The notes under the pieces: model-generated
Database searches by the model: none
The model's input: only the letters and a program-made list of their open reading frames with translations
Told to the model about the DNA's origin: nothing
Made by a program: the position numbers and the translations under genes
Shown here: positions 57,901 to 64,000 of the stretch, piece after piece
Layout of the letters: every line of letters starts with the position of its first letter
Numbering within the stretch: the stretch's first letter is position 1
Assembly: GCA_963978895.1 (NCBI GenBank)
Contig: OZ022247.1
Span: 803,328-867,327, forward strand
From: Erpobdella octoculata
Lineage: Eukaryota > Annelida > Clitellata > Hirudinida > Erpobdellidae
DNA: 64,000 bases
Direction of reading: 5' to 3'

Positions 57901-58968
57901 GGAGGACAGATGATGGATCCCGGAATGATAGACGATTCGGGGATGATGAACTCCATGGGACCCGGTGGTACCCAGATGATGGGCGGACAAATGATGCCCG
58001 ATCATCAACAGATGATGTCCGGTCACGGTCAGGGATCAAGGATGATGAGCCCGAGTCAGCAGCAACAACAGCAATGGATGATGCATCACCACCAGCAGAT
58101 GCGGCCCGAGTACGCGGGGCGTCCGCAGCAGTTCGGGGGCATGCAGCCCGGTCACCACCCGTCGATGATGTACCCCGGAGTTCAGTCGTCGCAGCGCGTC
58201 AGAGGCATGGGAGGGTTCGGCGGAAATATGAATCCATCCGGAGGGGGACCTATGCATCCTTCGTCCATGATATCCGATGGAATGGACACCATGATGTCAC
58301 AGAACTACCTGCAGCAGCAACAGCAGATCATGATGCAGAGACGAGTACAAATGAAGCAAGCCGGCATGATGGCACCGCCGGGTGGAAACGGCGGAGGGGC
58401 TCTCCAGCAGCGGCTTCAGATGGCTCCTGGCAACATTCAGGGAGGCGGCGGCGCCGGAAACATGGCCTACATGGGCTCACCTGGAATGATGATGGAAATG
58501 GGAGCTCCGGGCAACGTTCAGCATCAGCAGTCTCAACAGCAAGGACAGCAGCCTCAGCAGATGCCGAACAACGCCATCGCTTCGCAACTCCAGTCGACCT
58601 CGTCAATGTCGTCGAGCATTCTACCTCCGGCCTCTTCCGCTCCCATCCTGCCGGGCATTCCCCAACAACAGCAATCTCGAATGCTCTCCCACGTTCCCCA
58701 GGGAAAGAGGGTGGGCTCGCCGCCGAGACGGCTACCCAACTACAACGACACGGTCATGATGCAACAACATCAACAACAAATCAGCAGCAGGGGGGGTTCG
58801 GCGATGAAAAACCCCGCGGACTCGTACATGAACCCGACCGACCCCAACGGCTCGCGGCTGAGGTTCACGGCCGCCCCCGACTACATGGATCCGCCCATGT
58901 ACGCCCCGCAGACGCCGGCACCTTCTAATCCGAACGACCCGCTGTCTCGATTCGTCAACAACATGTGA
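31675..58968 (+). CDS. CREBBP: CBP/p300 (KAT3) transcriptional co-activator and lysine acetyltransferase, complete
   Basis: Coding exons: 31675-31729, 32228-33321, 39552-39783, 45410-46076, 46439-46556, 47445-47586, 47760-47837, 48038-48321, 48442-48576, 49056-50379, 50533-50651, 51064-51234, 52061-52218, 52314-52394, 52640-52696, 52917-53062, 53626-53920, 54260-54373, 54663-54804, 55305-55526, 55712-55867, 56123-56398, 56577-57788 and 57874-58968. All junctions are GT-AG and phase-compatible; the total of 8373 nt encodes 2790 residues (human CBP about 2440). Domain order: N-terminal KKPR basic patch and SELPDEL; LSQLL nuclear-receptor box about 80-84; TAZ1 404-493; KIX 664-748; SUMO-motif linker 1159-1284; bromodomain 1377-1490; RING/PHD 1491-1620; HAT 1621-1998; ZZ 1999-2045; TAZ2 2077-2160; then Met/Gln/Gly-rich tail to LSRFVNNM. 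It acetylates histones and bridges DNA-bound activators to transcription machinery in the nucleus. The usual NCBD/IBiD helix bundle was not found. The symbol denotes the orthologous family; invertebrates usually have one such gene. Confidence 0.95.
35040..35290 (+). repeat. About 26-bp degenerate minisatellite
   Basis: Eight to nine units of GGACTACTGACCACATCTCTACACAC-type sequence (written in parts: GGACTACTGACCACA then TCTCTACACAC), variable in the second half. It lies within CBP intron 2. Confidence 0.8.
38672..38842 (+). repeat. (GAT/GCT)n trinucleotide array
   Basis: GATGATGCTGAT and GATGCTAATGCT units alternate over about 170 bp in CBP intron 2. Both strands are open in several frames because of composition only. 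Confidence 0.85.
39552..45510 (+). CDS. CREBBP: CBP TAZ1 (CH1) domain, exons 3-4
   Basis: Exon 3 (39552-39783) encodes [36 protein letters not shown] and CQDKNACK; exon 4 opens with [20 protein letters not shown] followed by CAVCLP. The Cys and His residues of the HCCC zinc triplets are all present. TAZ1 binds activation domains such as those of HIF and CITED proteins in other animals. The 5.6-kb intron 3 splits the domain after the second zinc motif and carries the second Helitron. Confidence 0.93.
40256..40455 (+). repeat. GGGCC-rich dispersed repeat, solo copy
   Basis: Contains CCGAGGTTTTTGCGCCAAG, GAAACGGGCCGGGC, GCCGAGCCGGG and CTATGAAACGGTCGGGTCGG, related to the 3' parts of the Helitrons and to the inverted copy at 6485-6665. 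No Helitron end is seen around it. Confidence 0.6.
40972..42417 (+). mobile_element. Non-autonomous Helitron, copy 2 (in CBP intron 3)
   Basis: Starts TCTATATATATAAAAG after a host A and ends GGGCACTGCTAG before a host T, the same termini as copy 1. It is 1446 bp with five internal units of about 159 bp and a GGGCC-rich 3' portion. It lies in sense orientation relative to the CBP gene. A segment near 41165-41205 differs from copy 1, which has a shorter T-rich stretch there, so the two are not simple assembly duplicates. Confidence 0.85.
42989..43117 (+). repeat. (GGAT)n imperfect array
   Basis: GGATGGAT runs with GGAC and AGAT variants over about 130 bp in CBP intron 3; the complement of the CCAT runs in intron 2. 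Confidence 0.85.
44165..44340 (+). repeat. 25-bp minisatellite
   Basis: About seven units of GAGCTGTATCCCCTCTGATA followed by TTGTA. ATCC/ACCC and CCTC/CATC alternate between units, giving a partial 50-bp higher-order pattern. Intronic. Confidence 0.9.
44998..45322 (+). repeat. 18-bp minisatellite, open in several frames
   Basis: About 18 units of GGGAAACTGGATAAATAT. Because 18 is a multiple of 3 and the unit has no stop in most frames, it reads as YGKLDK or INMGNW repeats. It ends about 90 bases before the exon 4 acceptor of the CBP gene and lacks splice sites that would include it. Confidence 0.9.
46018..47525 (+). CDS. CREBBP: CBP KIX domain, exons 4-6
   Basis: [20 protein letters not shown] ends exon 4, [14 protein letters not shown] through DMYENAASK is exon 5, and [20 protein letters not shown] opens exon 6. 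This is the three-helix KIX fold that binds phosphorylated CREB and Myb/MLL-type activators. The Tyr and Lys residues of the [11 protein letters not shown] helix that contact pKID are kept. Intron 5 contains the 24-bp TAGTACTGACTGATC minisatellite. Confidence 0.93.
46630..47175 (+). repeat. 21/24-bp minisatellite TAGTACTGACTGATC
   Basis: About 24 units of GTAGTACTGACTGATCTAGCC, some with an extra TAA (GTAGTAATACTGAC...). It fills most of CBP intron 5. All unit lengths are multiples of 3, so a long open frame appears on both strands, but neither is joined in phase to the KIX exons. Confidence 0.9.
47760..48576 (+). CDS. CREBBP: CBP exons 7-9: Met/His/Gly/Pro-rich linker
   Basis: Three short exons (47760-47837, 48038-48321, 48442-48576) join KIX to the large exon 10. 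They encode low-complexity sequence such as [20 protein letters not shown]. Exon 7 has a weak acceptor (TCATTTAAG), with an in-frame alternative 9 bases downstream at 47769. Phases run 1-1-0-0 and are internally consistent. The linker corresponds to the disordered region after KIX in other CBP proteins. Confidence 0.8.
48577..49055 (+). other. CBP intron 9 with TATGGTATGATGTTTGG repeats
   Basis: The first 90 bases are tandem TATGGTATGATGTTTGG-type units starting right at the donor. The rest is unremarkable. The acceptor is a tandem CAGCAG at 49053-49058. Confidence 0.75.
49725..50102 (+). other. Cluster of six SUMO-consensus motifs (CRD1-like) in CBP exon 10
   Basis: Within about 125 residues before the bromodomain lie IKHE (1159), VKSE (1173), VKQE (1226), IKSE (1252), FKEE (1256) and IKIE (1281), all fitting the hydrophobic-Lys-x-Glu SUMO acceptor rule. 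p300 has a tandem SUMO-modified repression domain (CRD1) at the equivalent place. Modification here is inferred. Confidence 0.65.
50533..52120 (+). CDS. CREBBP: CBP bromodomain, exons 11-13
   Basis: Exon 11 starts [20 protein letters not shown] and ends NLGIP; exon 12 is [20 protein letters not shown] through [20 protein letters not shown]; exon 13 opens [20 protein letters not shown]. Asn1461 of LYNRKTS is the acetyl-lysine-binding asparagine (human CBP Asn1168). The domain reads acetylated histones and other proteins. Introns of about 410 and 830 bp separate the exons. Confidence 0.95.
52121..53062 (+). CDS. CREBBP: CBP CH2 region (RING and PHD), exons 13-16
   Basis: [34 protein letters not shown] and DDPSQPG make the RING-like module. 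After two very small exons (81 and 57 bases), [20 protein letters not shown] and [14 protein letters not shown] make the PHD finger. In p300 this block packs on the HAT domain and restrains it. Confidence 0.93.
53195..53480 (+). mobile_element. tRNA-derived SINE in CBP intron 16
   Basis: A tRNA-like head (GTGTCGGTCTGGTGG, then GACCCGGGTTCGATTCCCGG with a perfect B box) is followed by a body containing TTTCCTTGAGCAAGAAACTA and CACATTTGCTC. CCTTGAGCAAG-type blocks are known from conserved central domains of several animal SINE superfamilies. The family differs from the copies at 891 and 25341. The 3' end is not clear. Confidence 0.65.
53626..56340 (+). CDS. CREBBP: CBP catalytic HAT domain, exons 17-22
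   Basis: Begins [18 protein letters not shown] and contains [70 protein letters not shown] and [21 protein letters not shown] sequence. Trp1764 and Tyr1795 correspond to p300 Trp1436 and Tyr1467, the lysine-tunnel and general-acid residues, 31 residues apart in both. Exons 20-21 form the Lys-rich autoinhibitory loop ([20 protein letters not shown]), whose autoacetylation activates p300. All catalytic features look intact. Confidence 0.95.
54900..54972. repeat. (AAT)n microsatellite
   Basis: About 73 bp of AAT units with one GT interruption, in CBP intron 19, which also contains AAATTAAATATGAATAA repeats to about 55290. Confidence 0.9.
56333..57010 (+). CDS. CREBBP: CBP ZZ and TAZ2 (CH3) domains, exons 22-23
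   Basis: ZZ finger: [20 protein letters not shown] then [17 protein letters not shown], with the Cys/His ligands present and the Asp-Asp pair across the exon 22/23 junction as in other CBP proteins. TAZ2: [53 protein letters not shown] and [18 protein letters not shown]2 binds p53- and E1A-type activators in other animals; ZZ binds the histone H3 tail. Confidence 0.93.
57011..58968 (+). CDS. CREBBP: CBP C-terminal Met/Gln/Gly-rich tail, exons 23-24
   Basis: About 630 residues of low-complexity sequence rich in Met, Gln, Gly and His, split by an 85-base intron at 57789-57873. The NCBD/IBiD signature (LQDLLRTLKS followed by VLNILKSNPQLM in human CBP) is not found in either exon. The protein ends [10 protein letters not shown], loosely like the DTLEKFVEGL end of vertebrate CBP, so the stop codon is probably genuine. 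Confidence 0.8.
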
Positions 58969-61687
58969 TACAAAACAAACGAAAAAGACCGACTCGATTA
59001 TTAAAACCGAGAAAGACTACAAAAGAAATATCTTCCCTATTTCCAGTAGGACGTTCAGCAAGACACACACAGAGAGAGAGAGAGGAAGAGAGAGAAGAAG
59101 ACTTCAAGAATCGTTATTACCGGGATTTCACATTTTCTTGTTATCAGGACAATCACAGACGTTTTTCTCCTGTGTTGATCATGTTGATTATTGTTGTTAT
59201 CCATTTATATATATATTATCTTTCTTTTATTTTATTTTATTTTTCCTTTCAAGTCAAAGTCTGTTAATAAGTTGACAATGCGTACGCACGTGTATTACGT
59301 GTGTATATGTTTGTATTTGTATTATTACATTTTTGATGAACGTTTGTTTTTAATAATTCGTTACATTACACATGCACGTGTATGCATGCAGATGTTTGTT
59401 CGGACTGATAGCGATCGACCAATTAGTTTTCAACCGTCATCAAAAAACCTTGCATGCGACAACAAACTACAACGACGTCAGCTCCGCCACCATGCGCTGC
59501 ATAATTGTCTTGTCGCTACTACGGCTATATTGTGAACGAGTAGAGACCATTGCGAGACTGAATTAACAATCCGAGAAGGAGAGAGCCGTCGGGGGTACAA
59601 AAAACCCCGGTCGCCGCAATCTCTGACGCCCCCTCTCTCTTTCCTCTCCCGACTGTGCTGCACCTTACGTCGCCCGTCTTGTGCATGTTTGACTACTGTC
59701 GAAGTCACGATGTTTTTTTTGTTGTTGTACGTTACGCGGGCATGCGTTTTTAATAGCGGAGAGGAGGGGGGGCTCGAGAAGATCGGGTCGATATTTCTTG
59801 GCCCCCTCCTTACCCATCCTCCGCTGATCCGTCACCTTCAACGTTTTTTTTTCTGTCTTGTTCCGATTTACGCGCGAACGCGTGTACGATTGCCGTTGTA
59901 CTCTTGTGTATACGTTAATTTATTATTTCAATGTTTTAAATATGTACTACCGTTCTTTTTTGTTTACTTTCGAGGGAGCGTGTTCTCTATTGTAGATATT
60001 ATCATTGTTTATTATTATTATCATTATTATTATTAAAATACTTTCTCAATGTCAACTGTACAGTAATTTTAATGATGATTATTAGGACTATGATGATGAT
60101 GATGATGATGATGCAATGGTGATAGTGACGGTGGTGCTAAATCTTCTCATTTGCAACAATGGATGACGAAACGGTGTAACGAAACCTCATTAACAATCTC
60201 CTCCTCCACCTCATTCTGCCCTCTCCCTTCTTCCTGCTCCTCTCTCCCTTCATCACCCCATCCCGTGTCATCATTGATAACTTCCTATAAAAGAGAATCT
60301 TGATGTTACTTGTTATCAGTTTTAATCATATCGCTGGTGCCAACCCGTGCGCGAAACTCTCCGACACGGTCGAGTGACCTGCGGCCGCCATCTTTGTTTT
60401 TTTTCTGGTTTGTTTGTTCGTTTGTTCACACACACAATATGGTTGTCGATGAAAAAAATATGTCATATAATCTCTTCAGATTTCAATGTTGTATATCTGT
60501 ATTTATGTAATATGTATGTATTTGTGTGCATGTATGTGTGTGTGTGTATGTGCGCGTGTATGGATACATGTACGCGTGTGTCTTGTCGAGTCACTTGCGA
60601 TGGCGTTGCATGATGTATGCCACTCTTACGTGGTCGTCCTGGAAATTTCTGTTCCGTTCCAATCATGGAATTTCGGTTCCGTTCCGATCGTGGCTGTTTC
60701 TCTTGAAATCACGATTCAATCTTATACTATCTCTCTTTCTTCTCTCACATGCATTCTCTCTTTTTTTTCTCTTACTTTCTCTTTCTTTCATTCGCTTTCT
60801 TGAACGTCTGAAGAAAGCAAAAGTTTATTATTTTCTGCTGCAATTTTGGTCCTTTTAATTAACTGTTTGATTGTCTTTTTTTACACTGAAATGATAATAG
60901 TACTAACGTAATAGTAATAATAATAATGATTATTATTATTATTATTATTATTATTATACTTGTTTTTTATACTTTTTTTTATTGGCTACATCTTTGGGTT
61001 ACATCAGAGTTGTTTGTTTGATACCTATGCAAGGTGGAACTTTAGTAGCATGTGATGATGATAATGATGATTGGGAATGCGATGATAATGATGATAATGA
61101 TTGGGATTGCGATGATAATGATGACCGCATGTTTTTCTTCCAAATGGTCATGATGATGGTGGTAATGATTATGATGCCAGTGCCAGCTATTTTTTTCTTG
61201 AACTGAACTTTTGTTCCTGTGGCCGCGGCGGCGGCTGTGTGTGCGCTCTTTTGGCATTGTCTTTCTTTCTTTCTTTTATCCTTTATGTCTTCTTGCCCTC
61301 TCGCTGGTACGTGCTTCCATGTTGGAGGATGCGTAGGTGTATAATACATCTGTGTGTGTGGATCTACATATGTATGTGCCAGTATTCATGCATGTATGTC
61401 TCTCAGTTGATTGCCGTTTTGAATCGCCACTTAATTTCTAATAAGTATGTATGTATGTATGTATGTATGTATGTATGTATGTATGTATGTATGTATTTAT
61501 TTATGTGTACATTTGTGTCCCATGTTCGATAATTCTTATTTTCTACTGGTTAAATTGTATTGTTTCGCGAGCGTGCTTCATTAATAAAAATAATAATAAT
61601 TTGTTATGTTGTTGTTATTATAGTCAATTGATTAATTTAACTTAATAATTACAGCAACAATACCAACAACTAGGACGATTGTAAATC

Positions 61688-61690
<3 letters not shown>
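58969..61690 (+). other. Probable CBP 3' UTR and downstream DNA
   Basis: No coding sequence is recognised after the CBP stop. There is no close AATAAA; clear ones occur at 63069-63074 and 63099-63104, and the true end cannot be set. Simple runs include GA (59070-59100), GAT (60083-60112) and TGTA (61443-61497). Confidence 0.5.

Positions 61691-61691
<1 letters not shown>

Positions 61692-61756
<65 letters not shown>
61692..61756. repeat. (AT)n array
   Basis: About 65 bp of AT dinucleotides. Confidence 0.95.
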
Positions 61757-61759
<3 letters not shown>

Positions 61760-62365
61760 GTTTTAATCAAAGCAATAACAAATAGGTCTTCTTATCCTTC
61801 TGTCTTTATTTCATTCTTGCTGGCTACGCTGCTGTTGCTGCTGCTGCTGCTAAATAAGCAGAAGAAGAGGAAAGTATCTATGCTATTTTTCTTCTTCCTG
61901 GTATGTTTTCCTGTGCTTTTCTGTGTATGTGTGTGTACCTCTAACTAGCCTGTTGACTCTCTTTAAGTGGCGGCATGTTGCCGTGTAGCCGCGTCTTCCT
62001 TGCTTTTACTCTGTTTCCTACAAATGTGCCTGCCCTTTCTTAGCTTCTGTTTGTCCTAATCTTGTTGTCCTGATCTGTTTCTCTTACCCTCTCTCTGGAT
62101 CTCATGCTGTGTGTGTCTTAATTGCGCTCTCTCTCTCTCTATCTCTCTCTCTCTTTCCATCTCTGGTTGTGTATGCATTTTCTCTTTCTCTCGGCAGTGG
62201 CTTGCGTCCGTTTTGTCCGGTTGTATGTTTGTCTGTTTCTTGTATAAAGATGTGTGTACAAGCGTCGTTAGGTGTAACTGTGTGTGTGTGTGTGTTTGTG
62301 TGTGTCCGTCAGACATATCGTGAGAGAATAGCCACAAGAAATCTTGACCACCACTGTCATATATG

Positions 62366-62480
62366 CATGTATACATACATACATACATACATACATACAT
62401 ACATACATACATACATACATACATACATACATACATACATACATACATACATACATACATACAAACATACATACATACAT
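62366..62480. repeat. (CATA)n array
   Basis: About 28 units with one AAAC variant near 62463, the same type of interruption as in the 4820-5188 array. Confidence 0.95.
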
Positions 62481-62680
62481 AAGTGCATATATGTATTTAA
62501 ATATTTTTCCTAAGATATGTTAACATTTATTATGTTGCGAGATTCATTATGTCTGGTCTACCATGCCTATCTAACTTTTGTGTTTTTTTTTTAATTTCTT
62601 TATTTATTCATCATCAACATAAACATGGAGAGAGAAATAGAAAGAGAGAGAGGAGGAGGAGGATGACACAAAGGCGACCT

Positions 62681-62717
<37 letters not shown>

Positions 62718-63359
62718 CTCTTTAATGATCATGTATCTAGTGGCATTTCTTAATCGATGATGATGATTATTATTACCATTATTATTATCATTTGCACTAT
62801 TATTATTATTGATATATATCTAATATTTTAATTATAAAGGCATTGATGACAATTGTTTTATTTATATTTATTATATGTTGACGATAGGGAATGTAATGAT
62901 ATTGCTGACACTGCAATAATGGTGATGATGATGATGATAGTAACGACGATGATGATGATGATGATGTTTCTCATTGCCAATCAATGCGGTAATTTCTTTC
63001 TTTTTGGATAATATTTATCGTGTTTGTATATAGTTTTTTTTTTTTTGAATGTACGAATGAAAAAGAGAAATAAAATGAGAAACCAACGAACACCAACAAA
63101 TAAAATTTGTTTTCATTAAATTGTTTGTATTTTTCTTTCTTTATTTATTCTATTTTATTCATCAACAACCAACTTCTCCTTAAATTGAGATCACTCGATC
63201 GTTCGTCAATTATTATTATTTATTTATTAATTTCATTTTAAATTTCGTTCTCTCGCGATAATGTAATATATATCATAAAATAAAAAAAGAGTTTTTTTTA
63301 ATATTAAATATAAAAAAAGAAAGCATATTTACGAAATTGTCATCAAACGTGTCTTGAGG

Positions 63360-63361
<2 letters not shown>

Positions 63362-63450
<89 letters not shown>
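63362..63450. repeat. (AT)n array
   Basis: About 90 bp of AT dinucleotides near the right edge. Confidence 0.95.
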
Positions 63451-63453
<3 letters not shown>

Positions 63454-63865
63454 AACTCATGTATACAATATATATATGAGCTCGTATTGGTTCCTTAATT
63501 TCCTATATATTTAAACATCTCATATCCTCTATCGAGCTTGATTTGTTTTGTTTTTAAAGTTTCAAGAATCACAAGCAGTCAGTAGCTGGTCGAGCCGAAG
63601 CGTGAAGGCTGGCTAAAGCCGACTCGCTCCGCCGGTTTCGAATCAATCATGCGTGACGGAGCCGGCGCGTCTACCTGTTGAATCTTTTCCAGAAATTGCA
63701 GCCAGTGCTCACCTGGTGGCGGGAGAGACCACGCGGGGAATTCCCCGTTCCACGTGAACGAGTTATTTATTTATTTTTTTTGTTTTTCATCGCTCGGGTA
63801 ATCTTAAAATTTTCTCGTTTGACTGCCATGACTGACTTGTTGTTTTGAAGTTGGCAGGCAGTGAT

Positions 63866-63866
<1 letters not shown>

Positions 63867-63919
<53 letters not shown>
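63867..63919. repeat. (CT)n tract
   Basis: About 52 bp of perfect CT dinucleotides, the complement of the GA tracts elsewhere in the window. Confidence 0.95.
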
Positions 63920-63923
<4 letters not shown>

Positions 63924-64000
63924 GGGGCATAATGGATATTTTTAACGGACGGATGGGGGGGGGGTCGGTGGATTTTCTTAGGTCCGAGCGCGTTTTCGTA

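Larger units (their letters stand above)
62481..64000. other. Intergenic, repeat-rich, no gene seen
   Basis: Contains AT arrays (62683-62715, 63362-63450), GAT runs, possible polyadenylation signals at 63069 and 63099, and a CT tract at 63867-63919. A GC-richer block at 63580-63765 stands out but has no supported ORF. Confidence 0.5.

Noticed and set aside
63660..63790. Possible minus-strand exon ending in CCACCAG|GTGAGC near 63712
   Set aside because: The donor looks good, but the only frame upstream meets a stop within about 20 codons in an AAAT-rich run; not enough to call an exon.

Overview
This is eukaryotic nuclear DNA from a bilaterian invertebrate. The evidence is multi-exon genes with GT-AG introns, animal-only protein families, Helitron and tRNA-SINE repeats, and very heavy micro- and minisatellite content. 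The sequence does not let me name the phylum. There is no prokaryotic, organellar or viral gene content. Positions 13801-14000 are an assembly gap of exactly 200 N.

Three protein-coding genes are supported, all on the + strand. (1) At 1-170 is the last exon of an immunoglobulin-superfamily gene: the end of an Ig domain followed by a hydrophobic C-terminus of the GPI-anchor type. (2) At 6780-10996 is a four-exon gene of about 1047 residues for a GRXCR (glutaredoxin domain-containing cysteine-rich) homologue. It has a very long low-complexity N-terminus containing six 11-residue repeats, a glutaredoxin-like domain without its redox cysteines, and a CxxC-rich zinc-binding tail. (3) At 31675-58968 is a complete CBP/p300 transcriptional co-activator (KAT3 lysine acetyltransferase). 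I joined 24 coding exons whose phases all match, giving an 8373-nt frame and 2790 residues. TAZ1, KIX, bromodomain, RING/PHD, HAT, ZZ and TAZ2 are all present in order. A leader exon with two upstream ORFs and a candidate 5' non-coding exon ending at 29914 lie in front of it.

Between the genes: 171-6779 holds a tRNA-derived SINE, a Helitron of about 1.44 kb, a 370-bp CATA array, a probable LINE 3' tail and a GGGCC-rich repeat. The 18.8 kb between the GRXCR homologue and the CBP gene contains the gap, a 141-bp hAT-like MITE with an 8-bp target duplication, an AT tract punctuated by a 9-bp motif, a 17-bp minisatellite that changes subfamily abruptly, and many GA, AT, TG and trinucleotide tracts, but no gene I can support. 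The large CBP introns 2 and 3 hold a second Helitron copy and several minisatellites. Downstream of the CBP stop codon, 58969-64000 is probable 3' UTR followed by repeat-rich DNA.

The three genes have no evident shared pathway: cell-surface adhesion, an actin/stereocilia-type cysteine-rich protein, and nuclear acetylation. I see no operon-like or defence-island organisation. The most interesting observations are the 11-mer repeats and lost active site of the GRXCR homologue, the apparent absence of the NCBD/IBiD domain and the cluster of SUMO-consensus motifs in the CBP homologue, and its uORF that stops one base before the main start codon.
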